Shown one piece after another: positions 1 through 5,745 of a DNA stretch of 7,152 bases; the stretch's first letter is position 1; each line of letters begins with the position of its first letter. The stretch is from an uncultured Bacteroides sp. GTDB taxonomy: Bacteria > Bacteroidota > Bacteroidia > Bacteroidales > Bacteroidaceae. The stretch is from assembly GCA_902472795.1 (NCBI GenBank), contig CABROZ010000111.1, positions 1-7,152 on the forward strand, read 5' to 3'. The position numbers were made by a program, and so were the translations under genes. The notes under the pieces were generated by a model. The model worked only from the letters and a program-made list of their open reading frames with translations, was not told where the DNA came from and made no database searches.

Positions 1-1221
1 CTTGCGGTTGTGCAGGTTGGCTTTCTTGGCGCGTTCGCGGGCCAGTTTGGTGACTCCGGCTATGGCTTTGCGCTCTTTTTCGGAGTCTTGTATCTTTTGC
101 AGCATCACTTCGGCCATCAGCGGATTCTTGTGCAGGTAGTTGTCCACTTCGGTCTTGATGAAGTCGCCCACGTACTTGTTCACCGTGGGGCCGGCGGGTT
201 TGCCTTCCTGCGGCACGGCGGGCCACATGTTGTTCGAGCCCAGTTTGGTTTTGGTCTGGCTTTCGAACATGGGTTCTTCCACGTCGATGGCGATGGCGGC
301 CACCAGTCCGTTGCGTATGTCGGCATAGTCCATGTTCTTGTTGTAGAACTCCTTGATGGTGCGTGCCAGATGCTCTTTCAGTGCCGTCTGGTGCGTGCCG
401 CCCTGGGTGGTGTGCTGGCCGTTGACGAAGGAGTAATACTCTTCGCCGTACTGGTTGGTGTGGGTGAAGGCTATTTCGATGTCTTCTCCTTTCAGGTGGA
501 CAATGTCGTACAGCCCTTCGCTGGTCATGTTGTCCTTCAGCAGGTCTTCCAGTCCGTGGCGCGACACGATGCGCTGACCGTTGTAGATGAAGGTCAGTCC
601 GGTGTTGAGGTAGGTATAGTTGCGAAGCAGCGTCTCAACAAACTGGTTCTGGAAGCTGTAGCCTACGAACAGTGTGTTGTCGGGTTCGAAGAAGATGTAG
701 GTACCGGTTTCTTCCTGGGTGTCTTCGGTTGTGTCCGACTTCAGGACGCCCCGTTCGAAGACGGCTGTCCTGACTTTGCCGTCGCGGTAGCTGCGTACTT
801 CGAAGCGGCTGCTCAGGGCGTTGACCGCCTTGATGCCGACACCGTTCAGTCCGACGCTTTTCTTGAAGGCCTTCGAGTCGTATTTGCCGCCAGTGTTCAG
901 CTTGCTTACGGCCTCGATGAGCTTGCCTTGCGGGATGCCTCGTCCGTAGTCGCGTACGCTGACACGCAGGTTGTCCGTAATGTTCACTTCGATTTTTTTT
1001 CCGGCGCCCATTTTGAACTCGTCGATCGAATTGTCCATTACTTCCTTCAGCAGCACGTAGATGCCGTCGTCGCTCTGGGAACCGTCGCCCAAGCGTCCGA
1101 TGTACATGCCCGAGCGGACACGGATGTGCTCCATGTCGTCCAGGTGCCGTATGTTGTCGTCGGTATATTCTACCGATGCTTCTGTAAATTGCAGATTGCC
1201 GTCTTTTTCTTCTTCTTCCAT
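1..1221 (-). CDS. parE: DNA topoisomerase IV subunit B (ParE), 5' part only
   Basis: This is the ATPase subunit of the type IIA topoisomerase that decatenates and relaxes daughter chromosomes together with ParC. The 407 visible codons cover the N-terminal GHKL ATPase and transducer domains. The ATP-binding motif is ELKE-type: E60 precedes DNSIDE (63-68), which supplies the catalytic Glu and the Mg-binding Asn. DYGRGIP is at 91-97, the glycine-rich lid VGLNGVGIKAVNALS at 123-137, and the QTK loop QTKTKLG at 322-328. The reading frame is still open at the left edge (ANLHNRK). It therefore stops just before the expected TOPRIM EGDSA motif, and the C-terminal third lies outside the window. The ATG at 1221 is chosen because the acidic MEEEEKDG leader precedes the conserved HIRVRSGMYIG block and a consensus promoter lies 30-60 nt upstream. 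GyrB is the alternative, but the short N-terminus and the Bacteroidetes ParE-like LVAAIAIDVEEPMFESQTK segment favour ParE. Confidence 0.93.
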   Translation of the reverse strand, partial: MEEEEKDGNLQFTEASVEYTDDNIRHLDDMEHIRVRSGMYIGRLGDGSQSDDGIYVLLKEVMDNSIDEFKMGAGKKIEVNITDNLRVSVRDYGRGIPQGKLIEAVSKLNTGGKYDSKAFKKSVGLNGVGIKAVNALSSRFEVRSYRDGKVRTAVFERGVLKSDTTEDTQEETGTYIFFEPDNTLFVGYSFQNQFVETLLRNYTYLNTGLTFIYNGQRIVSRHGLEDLLKDNMTSEGLYDIVHLKGEDIEIAFTHTNQYGEEYYSFVNGQHTTQGGTHQTALKEHLARTIKEFYNKNMDYADIRNGLVAAIAIDVEEPMFESQTKTKLGSNNMWPAVPQEGKPAGPTVNKYVGDFIKTEVDNYLHKNPLMAEVMLQKIQDSEKERKAIAGVTKLARERAKKANLHNRK

Positions 1222-1252
1222 GGTCTGACTATTCCCTTTCTGTCTTATTTCG

Positions 1253-1284
1253 CAAAAATAACGGTTTTACGGGGCATGAACAAA
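1253..1284 (-). promoter_or_regulatory. Bacteroides-type promoter of parE
   Basis: Read on the minus strand, TTTG (1284-1281) is followed by a 20-nt spacer and TATTTTTG (1260-1253). This matches the Bacteroides consensus TTTG-N19-21-TAnnTTTG at every defined base. The implied transcription start, near 1245-1248, leaves a leader of about 25 nt before the parE ATG at 1221. No strong Shine-Dalgarno is seen, which is usual in this group. Confidence 0.8.
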
Positions 1285-1419
1285 TTTTTTTTCTTTTTTA
1301 GGGGAGTGGCTTTGGGCCTCTTCACTACGCAAAGGGCTTCTGCGGACAGCGGTCTCCTCTGGTTTCGGACAGATTCTCCCCGAGTTGTCGGGCAAAACCG
1401 CCGGGGTTTGCAGGGATGT

Positions 1420-1470
1420 TGCGGCGCATTTGTCGGGAAAACGCGCCGCATCTGTCCGGCCAATGCGGCG
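1420..1470. repeat. GC-rich mutually exclusive hairpins from a degenerate repeat
   Basis: The central arm 1443-1451 (GCGCCGCAT) is complementary to both of its neighbours. It pairs with TGCGGCGC at 1420-1427 (8 bp, 15-nt loop) and, through CGCCGCAT, with ATGCGGCG at 1463-1470 (8 bp, 11-nt loop). Only one pairing can form at a time. On the minus strand the arms sit in imperfect units of about 22 nt that start CCGGACA or CCGACAA and contain ATGCGGCGC or ATGCGCCGC. More CGGACA/TGTCCG motifs occur from 1344 to 1484, and the self-complementary strings CGCCGGCG (1493-1500) and GTCCGGAC (1501-1508) follow. The element lies about 135-185 bp upstream of the parE -33 box. It could be a degraded intergenic repeat, a protein-binding array or a structured RNA element. 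A 72-codon minus-strand frame through it looks spurious. Confidence 0.6.
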
Positions 1471-1510
1471 TGTTTGTTTGTCCGATGCGGGGCGCCGGCG
1501 GTCCGGACGA

Positions 1511-1558
1511 TTGTTGTTATGTGGGACGTTGTTGTTGGTGTCGTCTCTATAACAACAA
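1511..1558. repeat. Inverted repeat TTGTTGTTAT / ATAACAACAA
   Basis: A perfect 10-bp inverted repeat (1511-1520 and 1549-1558) encloses 28 bp. The interior contains another GTTGTTGTTG run (1528-1537), which can pair instead with CAACAACAA (1553-1561) across a 15-nt loop. The stem is AT-rich and no convincing poly-U tract follows on the minus strand. I do not call it a terminator, because the T-rich stretch lies on the plus-strand side, where no gene precedes it. Confidence 0.55.
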
Positions 1559-1570
1559 CAATATCTTTAT

Positions 1571-1597
1571 TTCTTTCTTTCTTTTTATATATATATA
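1571..1597. repeat. Simple repeats: TTTC-like run then (TA)6
   Basis: Three copies of a TTCT/TTTC unit (1571-1585) run directly into six TA dinucleotides (1586-1597). Such tracts are prone to slippage and easy melting. They lie between the inverted repeat at 1511-1558 and the start of the T-tract array. No gene or promoter match is seen here. Confidence 0.6.
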
Positions 1598-1600
1598 AAG

Positions 1601-1844
1601 GCGTTTTTTGTCGTTTTTTTGAGTGAATATGTGTGTAAGTTGTTTATTTTCAGCATATTCAATTGTTTTTTGAAGCTATTTTTATGCCTGTTTCGGGTTA
1701 TTTTTCCTTGTTTTTTGCTGATTTTTGAGCGTTTTTTGAGCGTTTTTCTGCGAATTTTGCGTGTTTTTCAGCGAAAATTCATTGTTTTTTTCGCCAAAAT
1801 TCACTCGTTTTTCATCAGAAATCATCGTTTTTTTGCCAAAAATT
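1601..1844. other. Helically phased A/T-tract array (predicted curved DNA)
   Basis: Runs of 3-7 T or A residues recur with near-helical spacing. From 1691 to 1844 the tract centres lie at about 1692, 1703, 1713.5, 1724, 1734.5, 1745, 1755.5, 1766, 1776.5, 1788, 1798.5, 1810, 1820.5, 1831 and 1841, a mean spacing of 10.6 bp. Less complete members at 1606.5, 1617, 1648.5, 1668.5 and 1681 roughly keep the phase. A-tracts repeated once per helical turn are known to add up to strong intrinsic curvature, and A- and T-tracts at the same phase bend the same way. The array fills the 3' side of the GNAT gene and ends roughly 320 bp upstream of the parE promoter. The rest of the 1285-1867 gap (1285-1419, 1621-1647 and 1845-1867) holds nothing else I can support. 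A 47-codon Lys/Asn/Gln-rich minus-strand frame (1825-1682) lies inside the array and is treated as incidental. Confidence 0.75.
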
Positions 1845-1867
1845 CATCCAGAACAGATCAACAGCGA

Positions 1868-3004
1868 TCACTTGATTTCCTTGATGAAAGCTCTGCGACG
1901 CTTGTGCTGCTCCGTGCGGAAGTATTCCCATTGAGCCTGTACTTTCCCGTTCAGTTCGAGCTCGGGGTTGCTTTCGGCATATTCGAAGCCCAGTTGCTGA
2001 TAGACGGGGATGAGGTCGGAGAACAGCAGTGCATTGACGCCCTTGTTCTGATATTCGGGCTTGACGGCCACCAGCAACAGGTCGAGCATCTTGGCACGAC
2101 GTTTGAAGAACAGGGCCTTCAGCAGGTAGAACCATCCGAAAGGCAACAGGCGTCCGTGCGACTTCTGCAGAGCCTCGGACAGCGATGGCATGGAGATGCC
2201 TACGGCAATCAGTTGGTCGTCGGCATCGGTAATCAGCGTCACCATGCGCAGGTCCAGGATGGGCAGGTACATCTTGACGTACTGGTCGATCTGTCCTTGC
2301 GTCAGTGCCGAATATCCGTAAAGCGGCGTGTAGGCTTCGTTCACTAATTCGAAGATGGCTTGTCCGTAGTCGCGGGCAATTGCCTTGCTCGATGTATATT
2401 TTTTTATCTTGAGATTGTATTTACGCTGTATCAGGTCGGAGATGCGCTTGTGCTTGTCGGGGATAGCGTCCGGAATGAATATCTTGTATTCCACCCAGTC
2501 AGCATCTTTTACGAAGCCTAAGCGCTCCATGTGTTGCGGGTAGTAAGGATAGTTGTAGATGGTGGCCATGGTGCCCAACTGGTCGAAACCCTCTACCAGC
2601 ATGCCTTCGGCATCCATGTCGGTGAAGCCTAAGGGACCGGTGATGTGGGTCATGCCGCGTTCCTTGCCCCACTGTTCGACGGCGTTGATCAGGGCTTCGG
2701 ACACTTCGGTGTCGTCGGTGAAGTCGATCCAGCCGAAGCGCACTTCCCGCTTGTTCCACGTCTGGTTGGCACGGTTGTTGATGATGGCGGCCACACGGCC
2801 TACCAGTTGTTCGTCCTTGTAAGCCAAAAAGTATTCGGCTTCACAAAACTCGAAAGCAGCGTTCTTCTTTTTGTTGAACGTGTTCAGCATGTCGTCGTAC
2901 AGGTCGGGAACGGAGTAGGGATTGTCTTTGTATAGCTCGTAGTTGAAGCGGATAAAACGCTTCATTTCCCGTTTTGTGGTAACTTTTTTTATTGTAACAG
3001 CCAT
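1868..3004 (-). CDS. GNAT-superfamily protein with two acyltransferase-like lobes, substrate unknown
   Basis: The product is a soluble protein of 378 residues. Its C-terminal half carries a recognisable GNAT acyl-CoA-binding segment, DLLLVAVKPEYQNKGVNALL (308-327). The Q319-x-x-G322 turn follows a beta-strand and precedes a helix, and the segment ends in YQQLGFEYAESNPELE (335-350). The N-terminal half resembles a second GNAT lobe, with YFLAYKDEQLVGRVAAI (58-74), an alpha helix ALINAVEQWGKERGM (104-118) and ITGPLGFTDMDAEGMLVEGF (121-140). Bacteroidetes genomes commonly carry a protein of this type, but I know of no assigned substrate. ATG 3004 is chosen over an in-frame TTG at 3031, because that TTG lies inside the -7 promoter element and would not be transcribed. 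The gene follows the antiporter by 88 bp and has its own promoter match. Its stop at 1868 is followed by the phased A-tract array, and no terminator is visible. Confidence 0.8.
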   Translation of the reverse strand: MAVTIKKVTTKREMKRFIRFNYELYKDNPYSVPDLYDDMLNTFNKKKNAAFEFCEAEYFLAYKDEQLVGRVAAIINNRANQTWNKREVRFGWIDFTDDTEVSEALINAVEQWGKERGMTHITGPLGFTDMDAEGMLVEGFDQLGTMATIYNYPYYPQHMERLGFVKDADWVEYKIFIPDAIPDKHKRISDLIQRKYNLKIKKYTSSKAIARDYGQAIFELVNEAYTPLYGYSALTQGQIDQYVKMYLPILDLRMVTLITDADDQLIAVGISMPSLSEALQKSHGRLLPFGWFYLLKALFFKRRAKMLDLLLVAVKPEYQNKGVNALLFSDLIPVYQQLGFEYAESNPELELNGKVQAQWEYFRTEQHKRRRAFIKEIK

Positions 3005-3028
3005 GGTTGTTAAATTGGTTTGACGGTG

Positions 3029-3036
3029 CAAAGATA
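3029..3036 (-). promoter_or_regulatory. -7 element TATCTTTG for the GNAT gene
   Basis: TATCTTTG on the minus strand matches TAnnTTTG and lies 25 nt before the ATG at 3004, implying a leader of about 17-20 nt. At the expected -33 distance there is no good TTTG (the sequence reads ACTT or CTTC), so the match is partial. An A-run (plus-strand T, 3038-3045) sits directly upstream. Confidence 0.55.
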
Positions 3037-3092
3037 CTTTTTTTTAGTGAAGAACGAAGTATGCGGGCGAAGAATGATGACAGATGCCGGTC

Positions 3093-4070
3093 TCATCCTG
3101 CATTGCTGATGAGCCAGGCGGTGTATCCTACATAGCAGATGATCAGTATGGCACCTTCGATGCGCGTGATGATTCGTTTGCCGAAGAATACTCCGAAAAG
3201 CCATAGCAGGATGCTGGAGCCGACGAGTACCAGCAGGTCGATGTTGTTGATGCCGGTCAGGTGCAGGGGAGTGATGGCGGCCGAACAGCCCAGGACGAAG
3301 AAGATGTTGAACAGGTTGCTGCCTACCACGTTGCCGATGGCTATTTCGGGATTCTTCTTCAGGGCGGCTACGATGCTGGTGGCCAGTTCGGGCAGCGAGG
3401 TGCCTCCGGCTACCAGTGTCAGTCCGATGACCGATTCGCTGACTCCGAGGCTGCGGGCAATGCCGCTGGCTCCGTCCACAAAGAGTTGTCCGCCGTAGAT
3501 GAGTCCGGCCAGTCCGGCTACGATGTAGAGCAGCGAGCGCCACAGGGGCAGTTCCTTCACTTCGGTTTCTTCCTGCGGGGCATCGGTTCCGTTCTGTGTC
3601 TGGGGTTGTTTGGCGATGGCCAGTGTATAGCTCAGGAAGATGGCCATGAAGCACAGCAGGATGAGTCCGTCGGTGATGCTGATCACGTTATCGGCAGCTT
3701 TGTCGAGCAGCATGTCGTTGCCCATGATCAGCAGGGCCAGCGAAGCAAGTATGCAGAGGGGAATCTCCTTAAGCAGTGTGTTGCGTTGCACCACGATGGG
3801 GGCGAACATGGCTGTGCAGCCTACAATCATCAGGGCGTTGAAGATGTTGCTTCCCACCACGTTGCCAACGGCGATGTCGGCGCTGCCTTTCAGGGCGGAC
3901 GATACGCTGACGGCCAGTTCGGGAGCCGAAGTTCCGAACGCCACGATGGTCAGTCCGATGACGATGTTGGGGATATGGAAACGTTTGGCCACGGATGAGG
4001 CGCCGTCGGTCAGTCCGTTGGCACCCAGCAGGATGAGGAGCAAGCCTCCGATCAGGAAAAGTATGTTCAT
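3093..4070 (-). CDS. Ca2+/Na+ antiporter of the CaCA family (YrbG-like)
   Basis: This is an inner-membrane cation/Ca2+ exchanger that would expel Ca2+ in exchange for Na+ or H+. At 325 residues it matches the length typical of YrbG-type members. Both inverted alpha-repeats are intact: repeat 1 has GTSAPE (46-51) and GNVVGSN (69-75), and repeat 2 has GGTSLPE (222-228) and GNVVGSN (246-252). The conserved Glu of each GTSxPE is present, and these coordinate the cation. Hydrophobic segments on either side suggest about ten membrane spans. They are split by a hydrophilic, acidic cytoplasmic loop (about 154-174, KQPQTQNG...EETEVKE). ATG 4070 (MNILFLIGG) starts directly with the first membrane helix. 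An in-frame ATG at 4133 would add 21 polar residues not expected for the family, so it is not chosen. The gene lies 125 bp downstream of the methyltransferase and has its own -7 match. Ion specificity cannot be read from the sequence. Confidence 0.92.
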   Translation of the reverse strand: MNILFLIGGLLLILLGANGLTDGASSVAKRFHIPNIVIGLTIVAFGTSAPELAVSVSSALKGSADIAVGNVVGSNIFNALMIVGCTAMFAPIVVQRNTLLKEIPLCILASLALLIMGNDMLLDKAADNVISITDGLILLCFMAIFLSYTLAIAKQPQTQNGTDAPQEETEVKELPLWRSLLYIVAGLAGLIYGGQLFVDGASGIARSLGVSESVIGLTLVAGGTSLPELATSIVAALKKNPEIAIGNVVGSNLFNIFFVLGCSAAITPLHLTGINNIDLLVLVGSSILLWLFGVFFGKRIITRIEGAILIICYVGYTAWLISNAG

Positions 4071-4176
4071 AGGTGTGTGTATGTTTATTTGTTTCTGTTG
4101 GGGGTTAGGTGTTGTCGTACCTTTGGCGGTCATTCACGTCGTCTGGCCGCTGGCCGGCACAAAGCATAAGACGTGG

Positions 4177-4184
4177 CAAAGATA
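4177..4184 (-). promoter_or_regulatory. -7 element TATCTTTG for the antiporter gene
   Basis: TATCTTTG on the minus strand lies just past the methyltransferase stop (4196). It implies a leader of about 100 nt before ATG 4070. The -33 region would fall inside the 3' end of the methyltransferase gene and does not match TTTG. Read-through from upstream is a plausible alternative, because no terminator separates the two genes. Confidence 0.45.
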
Positions 4185-4195
4185 GTGAACTTTGT

Positions 4196-5392
4196 CTATT
4201 TGCTGCACCGTATCAGTATTTTCTTTCCGTTTTCCATAGTAGTGGCAAACAGGTAGATGTCGCCGCCTTCGGCCAGTTTCAGCCGTTTGCGCAGTTCGGC
4301 CACGGTGGCGGGAAAGTTTCGGACAGTCAGGTTGGCCCTCTTTTCTCCTTCCAGCAGTTCCTTCACTTCGTGCTTGCCGAAGCCGCACCAGCCTTCGGTG
4401 CGGAACATGCGGCCGGGGAAGTCCGTCAGCGCTGTATCCGACGTATAGAGGTGGCTGTTGGGGTGGAGTTTTTCTACTTGATACGTGTGTGCCAGGCTGC
4501 GGAATGCTCCGGCCTTTAGAAGGGAAGCGTTGGGCTCGTACAGGTATGCGCGGGGCATTTCGGCATACGGGCAGGGGGCTTCCTGCTCTTCCCGGCGCGT
4601 AAAGGTGAAGGCGGTGCGGTCCGTGGGCAGGTTGATGCAACGGATGGGGACGCGGTCGGGGTCGGGTGTGGTGCCGCGTGTCAGCACCAGCAGCAGTTCC
4701 TTGCATTCGTTTCCTACGGAGACGATGTGCGCTTCGCTGACGTGCCGCAGGGTATGCAGTGCCTGACTCAGGTCGAGCATGGGCGATAGTTTGATCAGTA
4801 CGTGTTCGGCCTTTTCGAGTAGCAACGGTTCCAGGGCGGCGACGTCGGGTTCGCAGTCGGCAATGGCGACGGTCTTTCCGCCGTGTCCGTCGCGCCGGGC
4901 CGGGTCAAGGAAGAGCCAGTCGGTGCCGGACATGTCCCGCAGGTAGTCGGTGCCGTCGGCGTGGCACACGCTGATGTGTTTCAGGCCCAACAGCGGAAAG
5001 TTGTGGCGGGCCGCTTCGCACAACACGTCCTGCCGCTCTACATAGGTCGCCTGCCTGAAGAGTGGCGACAGGGAAGCACAGTCGATGCCGAATCCGCCTG
5101 TCAGGTCGGCAAACTGTTCGTGCCTGCCTCCGAGGGCTTCGACGACGGTAGCCTTGTAGCGGGCCGTCACTTCCGATGAGCATTGCTCCATGGAGAGGTG
5201 CGGCGGATAGAGGATGCCGTCTGTTGCCGCCCAGGTGGGAATCTTTTCTTCGGCAGCTTGTCGGCCGGCTATCTGCGTCAGTGCCGCCGGCATGTCCACG
5301 TTCGGATGTCGGGCTGCTTGCAGGGCCAGTGTGCGAACATCGTCGTGTCGGTGTGCGGCTGCGAATCGGAGGGTCTCTTCGGTCAGTGTCAT
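4196..5392 (-). CDS. Class I SAM-dependent methyltransferase with C-terminal THUMP-like domain
   Basis: This predicted RNA-type methyltransferase has 398 residues. The SAM-binding motif I is FADLTGGFGID (94-104). It is followed by an acidic ribose-binding position in YVERQD (117-122), ADGTDYL (145-151) and a motif IV-like LFLDPARRD (160-168). That last motif takes the place of the NPPY/DPPY seen in many base N-methyltransferases. KLSPMLD (201-207) follows. Residues from about 325 to the C-terminus (NLTVRNFP...LRKRLKLAEGGDIYLF) fit the small THUMP-like fold. Bacteroidetes proteins of this architecture are annotated as THUMP-like or RNA cap guanine-N2 methyltransferase-like, and I know of no assigned substrate. 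The start is secure: two in-frame TAA codons lie a few codons upstream of ATG 5392. The gene is very GC-rich (68% in one 60-base count). It lies about 175 nt downstream of a consensus promoter. Confidence 0.85.
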   Translation of the reverse strand: MTLTEETLRFAAAHRHDDVRTLALQAARHPNVDMPAALTQIAGRQAAEEKIPTWAATDGILYPPHLSMEQCSSEVTARYKATVVEALGGRHEQFADLTGGFGIDCASLSPLFRQATYVERQDVLCEAARHNFPLLGLKHISVCHADGTDYLRDMSGTDWLFLDPARRDGHGGKTVAIADCEPDVAALEPLLLEKAEHVLIKLSPMLDLSQALHTLRHVSEAHIVSVGNECKELLLVLTRGTTPDPDRVPIRCINLPTDRTAFTFTRREEQEAPCPYAEMPRAYLYEPNASLLKAGAFRSLAHTYQVEKLHPNSHLYTSDTALTDFPGRMFRTEGWCGFGKHEVKELLEGEKRANLTVRNFPATVAELRKRLKLAEGGDIYLFATTMENGKKILIRCSK

Positions 5393-5559
5393 AAGCTTTT
5401 TTTATTATAAGAGTGCATCTTTGGAAGCCGGCATTTTCTGTCCTTCTCATGTCCGGTTTTCGTCCGTCTTGCAGGCATACGGCACGGACAGCGAGGACGG
5501 TACGGGGACGAATCAGCAAGTAAAGCCAACCCGGTCAGGCCCGGCATAAAGAAGCGCAT
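5389..5559 (-). CDS. Candidate 56-residue leader ORF overlapping the methyltransferase start
   Basis: From ATG 5559, with a second in-frame ATG at 5547, an uninterrupted frame of 56 codons runs to a TGA whose bases overlap the methyltransferase ATG in an ATGA junction (5392-5389). The product begins MRFFMPGLTGLALLADSS and becomes rich in Arg, Cys, Pro and Lys. It resembles no family I know. The candidate start lies only about 10 nt downstream of the transcription start implied by the promoter at 5576-5607, so the ORF would be the first one on the mRNA. It could be a regulatory leader peptide that couples translation. It could equally be a chance open frame in GC-rich leader sequence, and the odd composition makes chance quite possible. 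Confidence 0.3.
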   Translation of the reverse strand: MRFFMPGLTGLALLADSSPYRPRCPCRMPARRTKTGHEKDRKCRLPKMHSYNKKSL

Positions 5560-5575
5560 GCTTTTTTTCGTGCAA

Positions 5576-5607
5576 CAAAGATAGGCACTTATTTACGTAC
5601 CTGCAAA
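5576..5607 (-). promoter_or_regulatory. Consensus Bacteroides promoter of the methyltransferase unit
   Basis: On the minus strand TTTG (5607-5604), a 20-nt spacer and TATCTTTG (5583-5576) match the Bacteroides -33/-7 consensus exactly. The implied start is near 5568-5571. That gives an unusually long leader of about 175 nt before ATG 5392, and this leader contains the candidate leader ORF. I see no recognised riboswitch fold in it. Confidence 0.8.
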
Positions 5608-5660
5608 TGGGTCGGGAAGGGAAAGGGGAAGGAGGAGTGGTGGCCGGCGGACGGAATCAA

Positions 5661-5713
5661 ACTTTATTGATTGCCATATATCAGGTATATCCGGATAGAA
5701 CGACTTTATTGAT
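5661..5713. repeat. Direct repeat ACTTTATTGAT x2 around a 9-bp tandem duplication
   Basis: An 11-bp sequence occurs at 5661-5671 and again at 5703-5713, 42 bp apart. Between them are two adjacent near-identical 9-mers, TATATCAGG (5677-5685) and TATATCCGG (5686-5694). The block lies 3' of the AT-rich toxin cassette, where base composition shifts to the GC-rich side. It may be a recombination scar. The weak stem ATATA-CCTGA-TATAT here is too short to call a terminator for the cassette. Confidence 0.45.
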
Positions 5714-5745
5714 AGAATAATTGTTCCCCACCGGAGAATCTGTCT

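Noticed and set aside
1245..1463. A 72-codon minus-strand ORF (MAGQMRRVFPTNAP...) just upstream of parE.
   Set aside because: It spans the degenerate hairpin repeats and runs through the parE promoter. It is basic, repetitive and without a recognisable domain.
10..1626. A 538-codon open frame on the plus strand across the left end of the window.
   Set aside because: It is antisense to parE. The minus-strand frame carries all GHKL ATPase motifs, while the plus-strand translation is low-complexity and has no recognisable domain.
1682..1825. A 47-codon minus-strand ORF (MISDEKRVNF...) after the GNAT gene.
   Set aside because: It is Lys/Asn/Gln-rich and made largely from the A-tracts. It shows no hydrophobic heptad, promoter or family resemblance. 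It is kept only as an alternative explanation for the periodicity.
1619..2347. A plus-strand frame with a Phe/Leu-rich N-terminus that looks like membrane helices.
   Set aside because: The Phe/Leu pattern is produced by the phased T-tracts, and the rest is antisense to the GNAT gene. No TAnnTTTG promoter precedes it on the plus strand.
3005..3031. An upstream TTG start at 3031 that would extend the GNAT protein by nine residues.
   Set aside because: The TTG is part of the -7 promoter element, so it would lie upstream of the transcription start.
4118..4125. TACCTTTG on the plus strand, a match to the -7 consensus.
   Set aside because: There is no TTTG at 19-21 nt upstream and no plus-strand gene follows, so it is probably a chance match. 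An antisense RNA to the methyltransferase 3' end cannot be excluded.
4071..4133. An upstream ATG at 4133 that would extend the antiporter by 21 residues.
   Set aside because: The extension is polar, and CaCA antiporters of this length normally begin with the first membrane helix, as from ATG 4070.
5640..5700. A copy of the tRNA 3' end that would mark an attachment site on the far side of the toxin island.
   Set aside because: I looked for the T-arm and acceptor sequence in 5600-5745 and found no convincing match.
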